From Euborellia annulipes (lineage: Eukaryota; Arthropoda; Insecta; Dermaptera; Anisolabididae), in NCBI GenBank assembly GCA_023213315.1, contig JAKCPI010028554.1, forward strand, positions 1 to 64,000: a stretch of 64,000 nt of DNA, written 5' to 3'. Under the pieces are notes generated by a model that saw nothing but the letters and a program-made list of their open reading frames with translations, did not search any database and was not told where the DNA came from. Below, piece after piece: positions 13,701-24,381 of the stretch (its first letter is position 1; the number at the start of each line of letters is the position of its first letter). A program made the translations under genes and the position numbers.

Positions 13701-14835
13701 AACGAATTTGAATCAGGGTGGGGGGGGGGGGGGTAAAAATTTTTTTTTAGAAAATTAAGATAATTTAATATGTTCAAATAGCATAAAACAAAAACAAATC
13801 TACTATAAAGCTTTAAAAATTTTAAATAAAATCACAATATTAATAAAATTAAAATTAAAAAAAATTTGCTAGTGATTTTATCAAAAGTTTTTTTAGGCTA
13901 TATTTATACTATTTGAAGGAAATAAATATTTTTAATTTTCTTCTTTTAATTCAAAAATAAAATGTTTTTAGAAATTGGAAATACAATAGGGTCTATATAA
14001 AATATTTTGGAAAAAAATGAATTTCTTACTCTTTTAATTTTTTTTTAATTTAAAAGATTTTATTTTTCAAAAGTAAAAATGTATCATTTTTAAAAATAAA
14101 TGAAATAAAAGAAGACATATTGCCCCCTCTCCCTAGGGTGCCAGGGGGGCAATGTGCCCCCCCCCCCCCCCAGTTCCGGCGCCTATGTATCCATCAAAAT
14201 CTCGACATCGAATTTTTGACATGATTCCAATACTTTCTTTCTCTCTCTATATATATACAGTATATATATATATATTACATATATACATAGGTAAGAGAAA
14301 GGAAAAACGATCGACTGACATTCACATCACACAATTTCTTATTACTTATATTAGTTGGCTCGGTAATTTTCTTTTTTTTTTTTTTAAATAAAATCTTGAT
14401 TATTCCAATATTCCAAGTTTGTTTGAAATAAGCTTTGGTTTTCAAACAATACCCAAAAAGTCTATTTTTATTTTTTTTTTGGCCCACATATTTATTTAAA
14501 TTAATTGGTCATATGATTTGTGATCAGCATCCCAAATTTTCGCTCTTAGAACATGAAGGAGATTTTTATATTTTTCAACCGAATGAACTCCGTATAGTGT
14601 GCATTTGCTATACATTCAATTTTTGTGAATTCACAATATTTATATTATTTAATATAAATATAGGTAAGAAAAATTTCGAAGATTTAATTTTTTTTTATAT
14701 TATACAAATTAGTATCATTACTAATTTTAAATTTTTCTTTCAGATACTGCGGTCGTTGAACCCGATGTTCTAAACAACATGGGTCTGGCAACTCTAGCAG
14801 AAGTGGCAGCAAGCATCGACTTCGAAAGGCTGTAG
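10761..14835 (+). CDS. BBX (bobby sox)-like protein, 3' six exons
   Basis: Six exons join in frame: 10761-10918, 11847-12289, 12614-12757, 12838-12939, 13333-13556 and 14744-14835 (TAG 14833-14835). That gives 386 complete residues after one base carried from an upstream exon. All introns are GT..AG. The protein is nuclear-looking: an ESQMGNLSSLL stretch, an acidic run (TEDEEEDEEEDG), a block SYRTCKGQRYREFMSE, basic clusters NPKKRER and MKKKARKKR, and a C-terminus ATLAEVAASIDFERL. The MGNLSSLL segment resembles what I recall after the HMG box in BBX, a HMG-box transcription factor, so that is the best guess. The HMG box itself is not in the window; it and the start codon should lie further upstream, beyond the inverted pseudo-copy. 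Identity is tentative, coding status strong. Confidence 0.8.
11013..11400 (+). mobile_element. GC-richer SINE-like insert in BBX-like intron
   Basis: The sequence is distinctly richer in GC than the surrounding intron. It contains a GGTTCGCTTCCCG box near 11300 and a tail with taaatgggcttagatccc followed by A/T-rich short repeats. A degraded reverse copy is at about 6950-7240 in the left arm. The ORF of 90 codons across it is not conserved in that copy and is discounted. The exact ends are unclear. Confidence 0.45.
12338..12600 (+). mobile_element. G/C-run MITE-like element in BBX-like intron
   Basis: Starts aggggcgtatataagggg and includes a run of C. It continues with atttttccgcaggatgg and a tail with tcagaaaaatttttgag. 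Similar blocks occur at 5941-6160 (mirror copy), 54717-54960 and 63838-64000, so this is a dispersed family. It sits directly in front of the acceptor of the third exon. Confidence 0.55.
13600..14295 (-). mobile_element. Interspersed repeat family A, right-arm copy
   Basis: Bounded by a CA microsatellite and agaccatgtcgagaaaacc on the left, and by tcaaaatctcgacatcgaat, TA-rich sequence and gtaagagaaagg on the right. It is interrupted by a nested G/C-run element (ggggcgccgg near 13693 to ccggcgcc near 14175). The family recurs at 35.7, 40.4, 41.9, 51.7 and 56.7-57.0 kb. It lies in the last intron of the BBX-like gene. Confidence 0.6.
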
Positions 14836-16280
14836 CACTCTGTAGATTACAGACCTCCTTTAGCACCCGAACAAGTTTGTTCATTTAGATTATTATTTAC
14901 ATATTTCATAGTCAGAAAAAAAAAAAAATTATATATATATATTATATATATTTAGGCTTAAGAAGAAATCTCGGAAACATTTGATAAACATAATTTTTTT
15001 ATTTAAAAAATATTTTTAAACCAAATGATTTAAAAAAAAAACAACAAAGGAATGGCCTTAATTTATACAATCTTTACAAAGGGACTGAAATAATTATTTT
15101 TTTATATAAAAAAAATGTTTCCCCTATTTCTAAGCCTTCCAAATATTTGTATAAGATAAATAAATAGTAATAGAATTATATCTATTATCTAATCCTATTA
15201 GAAATGAATCTAGAATATATATATATATCTAAAGCGTTAAAGTTCATGAATTTTATTTGAGAATTTCTCATTAATGTTGTTTGTTATTCTACTTTTTTAT
15301 AAACGATAATTTTATAAATGAAATTTGGTAGATGGCACTAAAAGTGAAAAAATAAGAACTATATAAATATATATATAGATTATATTTATACAGTATATTA
15401 ACTCATTCTTGGCCAGATTTTATTAGATTTTATAGTTGATGATATATTTTTGCTAACAGATTCAGAAAAATAGCTATTATTTATATACAATAATATTGTC
15501 TGATTTATTATTTTTTTTAAATAATCAGACATTTAAAGTAGATTTGTTTTTGACCTTTCGAATACAGAATATCCCTAGTCAGCTTATATTATTAAATTAG
15601 TGGATTCTCTAAAAAAAAAATTTATTTTAATAAAAAAAGGGTTCAAACATATCTATTCTAAATTTAATCAAAAAAAACTATCCAATCTTTGTACTGTATT
15701 TTTTTTATAAGGCCTTTTGAGTGCAAAGATTTGATAAAAAAAACATTATCCAATTACAAAATGGAAAAGCTTAAAAACGCTTGAAAATTTCTTAAGATTT
15801 CATCTTAAGAAATTACGGAATGGTTTATTTGTTTGTATATATTTTGTTAATATAGAGTCAAAGCACAATTTGTACGGGTTCGTTGAGTATTTTTTTTTTT
15901 TTTTAATTAAGAATGAAGAATTTTTGTTGTTGGATATATCATTTAAAATATTTAAATACATATTATATATGAATCGTTATATATATATATATATATTATT
16001 ATATATCAATCAAGCGGTTTTCAACTGGATATTTGAGTCTCACTTGATAATAAATAGATCAAGATCTCCAAAAAATTTATTTTTGTTTTTATCCAAAGAA
16101 AGGGAATTATAATAAGTGAAAATAAATATGTATGTGTGATGCTGAGATGGCAAATTCAATTGTACCCAGTATAATGGCAAGGTTAAAAGAAAAAACAAAA
16201 AGTAATGTGTTTATTAAAGCTTTTGTTGTTTGTATTAATATTATTATTGTGGGAGTTTATAATTATAGACCACATTTTGT
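14836..16280. other. 3' flank of BBX-like gene, no gene seen
   Basis: AT-rich sequence with TA-dinucleotide runs near 14930, 15210 and 15370. It pairs with 3000-4010 of the left arm. No convincing ORF or RNA gene was found. An AATAAA-rich stretch near 15155 could serve polyadenylation. Confidence 0.4.
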
Positions 16281-17110
16281 TATTAATTATTTATTAAAAA
16301 TATAAATACTATACAACTTTTCGACTGCTTATTCTGCAGGCATTTTCAACTACTGTACACTTGCTCCGACTCAAGTGAACTAATCTCTAATGGACCGTTA
16401 CGTGCATTTTATATACAACCACCTCAGCGCCATCTACAGTCATTCCTATGAAGTTAGAAACAATCATCAAAGCAATTGTTAACATAAGTTCTTTGAATTT
16501 GATTTTTTAAGATAGATGGTTCAATAATATTTTGTGCCATCCATGTTATAAAATCAAATTCAAAAAACTTATTGTAACATCAGGCTTTTTATATAAACAC
16601 TTGCTTTGATGATTATGTCTTCTTTATGGGAATGACTAGATGGCGCTGATAAAAAACACTCACACTTTTTTCTCATTCACACTTGCTCTCACACACGCAT
16701 TCACAATCTTTTCGGCAACCTAGGCCATATAAGACTTTGACGATAACCGTTATTATTTATAATATCCTTTGGGGGTCGTTGTATATAAAATTATCGTAAC
16801 GGCCCCTTAGAGGTTAGTTCAAATCAACGTGAGAGAATTATGGGACACTAAATTTTTTTGAAGTCTCTGGGTGGTGTTATTACTGAAGGTCAAATCGATA
16901 CGTATACACTTGCTCCGACTCAAGTTTTTTATATAAACACTTGCTTTGATGATTATGTTAAGCTTTATGGGAATGACTGTAAATGGCGCTGACGTCGTTG
17001 TATATAAAATGAACGTAACGGTCCCTTAGAGGTTAGTTCACTTGGCACGGAGCAAGTTGCAAATTGCAGAATAAGCAGTCGAAACGTATTTATATATTTT
17101 TAATAAATAA
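16280..17110. repeat. Foldback/modular repeat element
   Basis: The ends are inverted: ttcgactgcttattctgca near 16319 and gcagaataagcagtcgaa near 17064. Inside, modules with gtaacggtcccttagagg, atggcgctga, acttgctccgactcaag and tttttatataaacacttgc recur two or three times. The module around 16670-16760 matches the SINE-like body at 48.0 and 39.7 kb. This looks like a compound non-autonomous transposon. Confidence 0.6.
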
Positions 17111-17882
17111 ATAATACAAAAAGTGGTCTATAATTAAAAAAATCCATAATAACAAAAAAGTAATTTTCCGAAGAATTTTAATGACCTGACAATGTCTCTT
17201 CATTAGAAAGAAACCTTCCTCAAAGAGTCTTCAAAATATCAGATCAATAAAATTACTAGGAAAATTAATTATATTATTTTTCAACCTTTCTTAAAATAGT
17301 CGTTAAGAAAAAAACTTTCTATAAAATTCATTTTGTTATTTTTTGAGCTAGTCTTTTAAATCACTGGAAAAAAAATGGAAAATAATATTCCATCGAGAGA
17401 GGCCATGTTATATTTGTGATTCAAGTCAAAATGGGTTTAGGGATGCAAAATACTTTTAGAAAAACTATCCTCTTTACTATATATATATATATAAAATATA
17501 TTAACCAAATAATTTTTCCAATATAGTTAATTTTTATAAATAAATAAGACAAATATTATATTTTAAATTTATTTTTATTAAATACTTGCACCTTTGATAT
17601 GTGTATATATATAGTATATTTAAACTAGGCCAAAAGACATATCGCGGACCATTTCATTATTAAATTCATTAAAACTAAAAGAAAGAAAAAAAAACTTATT
17701 AAAATAAACTTGTATAATTATTGAATGATAAACTAATTTTTTTCTTTGATATTTCTCATCTAATTTGTGCCATTTTAAGTTCTTGTTTGAAAAAGAACAA
17801 ATTTAGCAAGAATTGATGGAAAATTTGTCTCTTTTTCCAATCATACTTTGCTAAATTCCTTAACCACAATCAGATCCTATTC

Positions 17883-18025
17883 CACTTTTTTATTTCATTT
17901 AAGGTCTTTTTCGGCATCGAAGGCCATTTAGACCCCGTTGTGGCTTGAGATGGGATGCGAACCCTTGACCTTAGGTATCAGAAGCCAATGTTCTACCTCT
18001 GAGCCTCAGGTTAAGGGTTTAAAAC
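17883..18025 (-). mobile_element. tRNA-derived SINE
   Basis: On the minus strand the head is AGGCTCAGAGG (A-box-like) and about 35 bases later GGTTCGCATCC (B box with one mismatch to GGTTCGANTCC), followed by a tail with gatgccgaaaaagacctt and an A-rich end. Copies: 59232-59398 and 1290-1420, plus tail fragments at about 22530, 23640 and 26920. Confidence 0.75.
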
Positions 18026-18630
18026 ACCCTTACCCAATTTCGTTAAATTTTTCATGTTTATAGCAATTTTGCTATGTGTTTCTCTAATAATTTCTTGAAA
18101 TATTTTTCTTCTATCATTTGTTTTGAAAAAAAATCCTAAATTTGCTTATGTCGGAAATTAAAAAAGATGAATTTGATCCAAACACTTGTATACCTATAAT
18201 TTACATTTATTAATTTCAAACTTTTATTGTATTTTTTTTTTCTGAATTAACCAGAAATTGCTCTTGGACTAAATACAGTCCGGATATAAGAAAATAAATT
18301 TGGCCTGGTTAATTTAGAAAAAAACTAAAAAAGTAATATGCACAATTTAGAATTTATTAAGATTTTTTTTTTAAACCAAAGAAATGTCATTTCAAGTCTC
18401 GCATGTTTAGTTCCTATCTATTGAATTGTAGTTAAGGTGATTGAAAGTAAAGACTTTATTTGAATTAAAAAAAAGTCTTAAATTTTTATCTATCGTTTGA
18501 AAATTTATTTCGGAGGCACTTTAAAATATTTTTATACCTTTATAAATATGAACGAATCAAATTATGATTTTTAAATGCCTTCATAATTTCGCTAATTTGA
18601 TTTTTTTTACAAATTTGAATATATATATAT

Positions 18631-19551
18631 GGGTCATTCTACAAAAACAACTTCCCCTGGGGTCGAATTTGAAATTCACTATTTGTAACTTTGATTTCAA
18701 TTGTTTCTAATAATAATGACAATGAGTTAATTTTATTGTTGGCCTATCCATATTTTGTATTAATACAGTATATAAACTCATCAGCCTCTTAGCTTTATGG
18801 TTGAAAAACTTGCAAGGGACTGACGTTTTTGATATAAAACACAAAAAATCTGCTAATTGATATGGAATACTTTTTTTCTTCTATATATTAATTATAAAAG
18901 TGAAAAAACAGCAAATTTAGTATATTGTTAAAATAATTACTAATAAATTTTCAAAATTATTTTATCAACTTCGCTCAGGGGCCCACATCTTTGTGGGTAC
19001 GTGGATGGCGACCACGAGCTGCCCGAGCTGGGACAGGCAGTTCTTCAGTTCTTTGTATGTCTGTCTCTTCCTTCCTCCTTTAAACAGGCGTCAGGACGGG
19101 CCGGCCTGTCCCATTTCTTCCGGTCGCAAAAACGCATGATAGGGTCGGAGGGTAAAGAGTGAGGTCCGCCGACCCCGCATTGCGCGAATAAGGCGAGGAC
19201 AGAAGAAGAATTATTTTATCAACTATATAATATCAGATATTTTTCAAATTTAACTTAAGGCAAGGGACTGAAGCTCGAGATAGGCGAATTTTAATTTAAA
19301 AAAAAATAATGTAAATTTATTTACATTAACTACGCTTTTATATCGATAATGATATAAATCTAATAGTTTCATTGCATTTAAATGTTTACTCTTTGAGCTG
19401 GCACATCCCAATTTAAATTTCAATATTTTTCATGAGTGCCCAAAAATTATTAATTTTTTCTATTACATGATGATAAAAAAAGTCAATATGTTTGGTAGTC
19501 ACTAAATTATTTGCAAAAACGCGAAGTTAACGCATTTGTGTAGAATGACCC
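18631..19551. mobile_element. DNA transposon remnant with GGGTCATTCTACA ends
   Basis: Terminal inverted repeats gggtcattctaca (18631) and tgtagaatgaccc (ending 19551), flanked by AT-rich sequence so that the target duplication is ambiguous (AT or TA). There is no transposase ORF. It contains a later retroposon at 18971-19208. Confidence 0.7.
18971..19208 (+). mobile_element. SINE-like retroposon with 16-bp target duplication
   Basis: GC-rich 238-bp insert starting tcgctcaggggcccacat, flanked by identical 16-base repeats AATTATTTTATCAACT at 18955-18970 and 19209-19224. A target duplication of that length is typical of LINE-mediated retroposition. Related copies: 37746-37950 (nearly full), 25905-26010 and 38003-38100 (partial). 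No clear A/B boxes were seen, so the parent RNA is unknown. Confidence 0.75.
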
Positions 19552-19678
19552 ATATTAATAATATATATTCTCTTGAAAAATCTTTTAATATATATATATA
19601 TTTATAGAGCTATAAAAATGAAAGATAATTTTTATTTGTTAAATAATAAATATTCATTAGATACCTAATGACTAAACA

Positions 19679-20275
19679 GTGGCGTAGCCATATAAGCTTA
19701 TAGGACACACCTTTGACCTCTGTTCGTTCAGAATACAAATCTTTCATTAGAGAAACATTGTCTCAGTCTTTTATATTCAAAATAGTGTATTTTTTACTGT
19801 GACGGCGCCTGCTTATTCACAATGGGGGGGGGGGCAAGAGTAGGGCAAACTTACCAACAGGGGGGTGGCTTCCAGGGGGGAGACTATACAATAATCGTTA
19901 TCTTTATATATATATTTGGAGTCCAGGCATTCTTATTTAAGCCATTTGGATACCAAATGGCTTCGATTTTTTTCTTTTTATTTATATTATTTTTTAGAAA
20001 TTTTATTTATCCTATTATTTTTTCATTTTTTCTTCTATCAACTTCACTATATCCAAATAAAAGAAATTTTTTTTATTAAAAATTTTCAATTTGTAATATA
20101 AGAATGGTATTGGGATTAAAAAAAAAACAAGGCTGAAAAGTTATAGACAATATAAATCAATGGCGTAGCTAGGATTTGATACCTTTGAGGGGAATTTCTA
20201 CCCTTTTCTATCATATTGTTTTAATCCGTTTGCCAAATTTATCACCTCTTAGCTACGCCACTGATATAATTACAT
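19679..20275. mobile_element. hAT-like MITE fragments
   Basis: Two pieces with hAT-like ends. One begins cagtggcgtagcc at 19679. The other spans about 20158-20265, from aatggcgtagctagg to tagctacgccactg, flanked by the similar octamers ATATAAAT and ATATAATT. No coding capacity. Confidence 0.5.
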
Positions 20276-20279
20276 TTCA

Positions 20280-21160
20280 TTTAGAGAATATTATATTAAG
20301 AAAAAAATAATTTAAAATACAAAAATTTTTATTGATCAATAGAATGTTCAATTTCCTATACGCAATGGTACAAAATATAAAAATGAAAATTTTATAATTT
20401 TCAAGAAGGAATAAAAAAAAGCTTCGGTAACCAGGGATAAAATGATTATCATGATAGAGATTATATTATAATTGAATTGTGGTATTTAGAAGCAGAATAT
20501 GTATTGTGTTTGAACAAGTAAAAACTCCAGTTGAAAACCACTTTATTATACATTTATTATTAGTTATGTTTTTTCCAAAAATTATTATTAGTGCAAAACT
20601 TAATTACATACATAAATATTACAGGTCCTTGTCAAAGCCTTATATATTATATAAAAAATTAGTGTTATATATATTATTATATTATATTATATAAGTAGTA
20701 AAATCTTTTAGACTTCATAAAAAGTTGGAATGTAAATTTATTTTAAAAAATAATTATTTATTATAAAGGAATTTACTTTTATTAAATATTAAAAAATATA
20801 TATATATTTATATATACAGTATATGTAGTATATATTAGTTGGGGTTATTTATTTATTTAAATAAATAATGACTAACAACTTCTCCTTCCTTTAGAATATT
20901 TTTTTGGCATAGTTTGATGCATGCGCAGAATGTTTTTTAAACCTGTATTAAGATCCCCTTTAGAGGGGATATTGCCCCTTTTTAAAATTTTAAATTTCTT
21001 TGGTTTTTGAACTTTTTTAATACCTAAACATTTCTTAATTTTCTATTTGTTTTACTTCGTTTTAATAATTAATTTAAAAAAATTATTAAAGCGAAATTGA
21101 ATATACTATTAGTATCTTTTAAAGGTGTTGACCAAACCTTTTGATACTGGTACTATATGA
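20280..21160. other. AT-rich intergenic stretch
   Basis: TA-rich microsatellites (near 20640-20700 and 20790-20840) and no credible gene. This is the 3' flank of the Brambleberry-like gene. Confidence 0.4.
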
Positions 21161-21166
21161 TATGTA

Positions 21167-22354
21167 TTAATTTACATTTTTTTCTTCTAGACTTCTCAAT
21201 GAGTAATTAAAATTAATTTTTTTATGGGAAATTTTATAATTGGAAAGAAATAATTTCGGAGTTTGTGAATTTTTATTTGGTGTAGAATTTTTAATATTTA
21301 TTTCATTTTCTAAAACATAACTCGTCGGTTTCGGTTTTAAAATTTGTTCTAAAGAGCTGAGTATTTTCAAATTTTGTTCATATATTTTTACTAACAAATT
21401 ATGATTTATCGTAGTATAATCGCGATAGGAGAAAAGAGACAAAATCAAGTACATAAAGCAAATAAAAGCGGTTATTCGACGACATGACCAAATAAATAAT
21501 TCACGTTTGAAATTATATGTTTCTAAATTATAATTAGATATACAAAATTTGCATATAAGATACTCAAGAAATGCATTAATTGAGATGATGCATAAAAGTG
21601 GAACTCGTGCGTTGATTGTATGAGGAGTAGCTGTTAGAAACAAAACTATAATAGTACTTATAAAGTATACAAAAAGAGTTTCAACTAAAGCAATTTCTCC
21701 CAAAATCCATGATTGAAGACTCATCAAACGCTCAAAAATATCAAATAGTATTTGTTTTTGTTCGTTTGCGGATGTCTTATAATCATTCATTATTTTATTT
21801 AAATTTAAGGCGTTATCTAAGAGTTCGCTCTGCACGTGTAAGCTGTTTTTTTGATGATTTAAGAGAAGATTCTGAGTAAATTCAGCGTGTTCCAGTTGTC
21901 TGGTGACCAAAATTGAACTCGACGATAATCGATTGACCATTTGTTCTATTTCTTCATGCCAGAAATGACTTTGAAAGAAAAAGCAGATATTATGTGAGTG
22001 AGTGTAGAATTCAGTGTAAGCATTAAAAGCCCGATCTGACATTGATTGAAGACATTTATTCATGGAAATGCCCAATTTATCACAATTATATTTCTCATGC
22101 CCTGACATTTCCAAAAAACAATCAGTGAGTTCAATTGCAATTTTTTGTTGCGATTTTTCTGACAATCCACGACATCCTTTTTCCAGATTTTTTAAGGCAT
22201 TTTTCCAACAAACACCATAGTGAGGTATTCCCTGTTTGGTTTCTAATATTTGATATTGCTTGGCACCGATTTCAATTAAATCATTTAATTCCTTTATTTC
22301 AAAATGAGCATTGACTCCACTTAAACAAAGTATTATTATAATTTCAATAATCAT
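21167..22354 (-). CDS. Brambleberry/KAR5/GEX1-family nuclear fusion protein
   Basis: A single uninterrupted 395-codon ORF. Residues 1-16 (MIIEIIIILCLSGVNA) form a signal peptide. The Cys-rich luminal domain has cysteines at 49, 61, 79, 91, 101 and 124, and carries the family signatures LTDCFLEMSG and DRAFNAYTEFYTHSHNICFF. A predicted coiled-coil spans about 130-215, followed by two or three membrane segments at about 220-240, 248-266 and 285-308, and a polar tail. Family members (yeast Kar5, plant GEX1, zebrafish Brambleberry) act in the nuclear envelope/ER to fuse nuclei or pronuclei after fertilisation. Length and topology fit, though the tail is shorter than the zebrafish protein. Unlike its neighbours it has no introns, so a retrocopy origin is possible. 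The start is chosen because it directly opens the signal peptide. Confidence 0.9.
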   Translation of the reverse strand: MIIEIIIILCLSGVNAHFEIKELNDLIEIGAKQYQILETKQGIPHYGVCWKNALKNLEKGCRGLSEKSQQKIAIELTDCFLEMSGHEKYNCDKLGISMNKCLQSMSDRAFNAYTEFYTHSHNICFFFQSHFWHEEIEQMVNRLSSSSILVTRQLEHAEFTQNLLLNHQKNSLHVQSELLDNALNLNKIMNDYKTSANEQKQILFDIFERLMSLQSWILGEIALVETLFVYFISTIIVLFLTATPHTINARVPLLCIISINAFLEYLICKFCISNYNLETYNFKRELFIWSCRRITAFICFMYLILSLFSYRDYTTINHNLLVKIYEQNLKILSSLEQILKPKPTSYVLENEINIKNSTPNKNSQTPKLFLSNYKISHKKINFNYSLRSLEEKNVN

Positions 22355-22499
22355 TTTTTATTTAATTTAATAAATAATCACATAATGATGACATAAATTG
22401 CCAAGTTTGGATATTTAAACCGTCAATTTTTGTTTAAAAACAATTGTGAAGTTATCAATGACTTTTCAGACACCGTGATCAGGTGACCAGGGTCAATGC

Positions 22500-22980
22500 C
22501 ATTTATATATATATTTTTTTTATTATTTCGGCATCTCTGGCCATTTTAGTGTTATTATATAATTAATAATTTTATTTTCGTTATAAGATTTGTGGGTTTT
22601 GATACCTTGGTTTTGATGAAATTAATTTTGTATTATCCAAATACTAGTATCAAGTTAGGAACAGAAGTGCCGGCAGAAATTCAAATTGAAGTTTGAAAGT
22701 CGCTAGAGCAAAAATTATAATGCTTTGATTGTTACCAAAAATTGTTAGCATCATCAGTGTCATAAAAAAAAATTTTTGTAATTAAAAAGAAAATTATTGT
22801 ACATTTGGTATGTATTGAACAACTTTAAATATTTGAAAAACTTGTGCATTAAATAAAAAAGTAGACTTCGTCAAACTTTCCATAATGAACATCGTTCATC
22901 TTCTGAAAAAAGTATAAATAGATAAATAAAGAGAACCTGAAGAAAAAATAAAAACAAGAATCAAGATGAATTTCAAACAG
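22500..22980. other. Intergenic stretch with SINE tail fragment
   Basis: Contains a SINE-tail-like piece (tttcggcatctctggcc near 22528). No gene seen. Confidence 0.35.
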
Positions 22981-23086
22981 TATGATCACCTTTGGTCATT
23001 AAAAAATGTGAGGTTTATAACCTTTTGTGATAGGTAAGTTAAAATAAATTTTAATTCTTTTTTTGGAGGCTATTATTAATTTTTTA

Positions 23087-23253
23087 TTAAGTGAAATTTA
23101 TTCTTCTCTTCAACAGTATTCTTGGAACATACTGCGGAGGCTGCTGACCTAGAGGAATTAGCAAGTCCCGGTTATTCCCTGGAGCCGAATAATTTGCATG
23201 TAAAGGAGAATGGGGATACCATTTGTTAAATGGAGGAGGCCCTTGAAAATAGG
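23087..23253 (-). CDS. Possible orphan terminal exon, Pro-rich (uncertain strand)
   Basis: On the minus strand, after an acceptor tattttcaag, an open frame reads GPPPFNKWYPHSPLHA and continues Pro/Gln-rich to a stop at 23087. Third positions are AT-rich, as in neighbouring genes. On the plus strand the same DNA follows a good acceptor (ttcttctcttcaacag ending 23116) and has another attractive frame, FLEHTAEAADLEELASPGY, ending at TAA near 23228. There is also a possible plus-strand exon at 22966-23033 (ATG AAT TTC.., donor GATAG|GTAAGT) but its phase does not join that frame. Only one strand can be right; I cannot tell which. No function is assigned. Confidence 0.3.
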
Positions 23254-23339
23254 TAAAATAAAACATCATTTAAAAAATACCAATATTTGGAGCTCATTTC
23301 CCATACAAAGCGAGAAATCTCGTGAAATAAATGAGGAAG

Positions 23340-23617
23340 CAAGGGCGGATCCAGAGGTATTTCTCGGGGGGGGGGGGGGGGTGTAATCTGGTGTGACTGG
23401 TCGCACAGCACACTATTTTTTCTTAATTTCGGTAATTTAAAGGCGCATTCTGTACTTGTTTGCCAGAATATAAATACAAATCAAATTTTGAAGTATTAAT
23501 TTTTAACTTAGTTTTACATTAAAAATAATTTTTTTTTTATTCGAAAAAAAAGTATTTTTTCAAATCTGCGGGGGGGGGGGGTAATTACCCCCTTTACCCC
23601 CCCTGTATCCGCCCTTG
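23340..23617 (+). mobile_element. hAT-type MITE (CAAGGGCGGAT family), copy 1
   Basis: Inverted ends caagggcggatcc and ggtatccgcccttg-like (tgtatccgcccttg). A perfect 8-bp target duplication TGAGGAAG lies at 23332-23339 and 23618-23625. G-runs sit just inside both ends. No ORF of its own. Eight-base duplications are the hallmark of the hAT superfamily. Other copies: 33588-34142 and 61584-61850. Confidence 0.9.
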
Positions 23618-24381
23618 TGAGGAAGGGCTATAAATGGTCTCATATGCCGAAAAAGATCTTAAATAAAATTGCAGTCGCATTCCACTGTACTAATCTCATT
23701 GTAGAAAATATAGTGTTTTCAAGATTTAGAGTTGCTCGATTAGTTAATTTAGTAAAATTTTTTTTTAAATAATAAATTTAATTTTAAATATTACTTATTT
23801 TATTTTAAATTTTCATTAAAACGTCATTTGATTAATTTGACTATTTTTCAATAAATAAATTTCTTTGTCAAAGAGTATAAAAATCATGGCTTCATCTACC
23901 ATGACTGTTAATTAATTAAAGAAATATTAATTATGACCTGAATAATTAATTAATTGTATCCCAAACATGTTAAAAATCAAATTTCATTTATCATTTGTAA
24001 GTATATAAAATACTAGCGCCAGAACAGAACTTGAAATATAACAAAATTTTATTTAAATGGTCTAGAATAGGTCGAGAGGTTAAGACAAGGCCTGAGTAAA
24101 TTCTAATTTAGTATAATAGAAATAAATATTCAGATTTTAAAAAACTAAAAAATCATTTTAGTAAGGTATCAATTTAAAAATTGTTAAATGGTACTTTCTT
24201 TTTGTTGAGAACCCTGTCAAATATTTTGACTAGGGATTATTTTTTTTTAATAATAGAATACCTTGAAATGTTTATTTCTAATTTTCAAACTGTTGCTAAA
24301 ACAATATAATTTGTTGATGTTTTTTTTTTTTATTTTTGAAATTCAATGTTAACTATTAATATGGATTTTTGAAGCTCATCA

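Larger units (their letters stand above)
8989..18370. repeat. Right arm of giant inverted duplication
   Basis: Partner of the left arm. It is roughly 1.4 kb longer, mostly through expanded repeats and indels. It carries the open reading frames of the BBX-like 3' exons, whereas the left arm carries their broken counterparts. Several transposons (the element around 13.6-14.3 kb, the foldback around 16.3-17.1 kb, the SINE at 17.9-18.0 kb) are present at matching places in both arms, so they were inserted before the duplication. The 8927-8989 interval is the unpaired loop between arms. Confidence 0.9.

Noticed and set aside
14435..14773. 112-codon ORF
   Set aside because: Overlaps the last BBX-like intron and exon in another frame, dominated by Phe/Ile from T-rich DNA; not kept in the left arm.
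960..18370. Assembly artefact as the cause of the palindrome
   Set aside because: Artefactual inverted joins give nearly identical arms; these arms differ by frequent substitutions and indels. Not fully excluded without reads.
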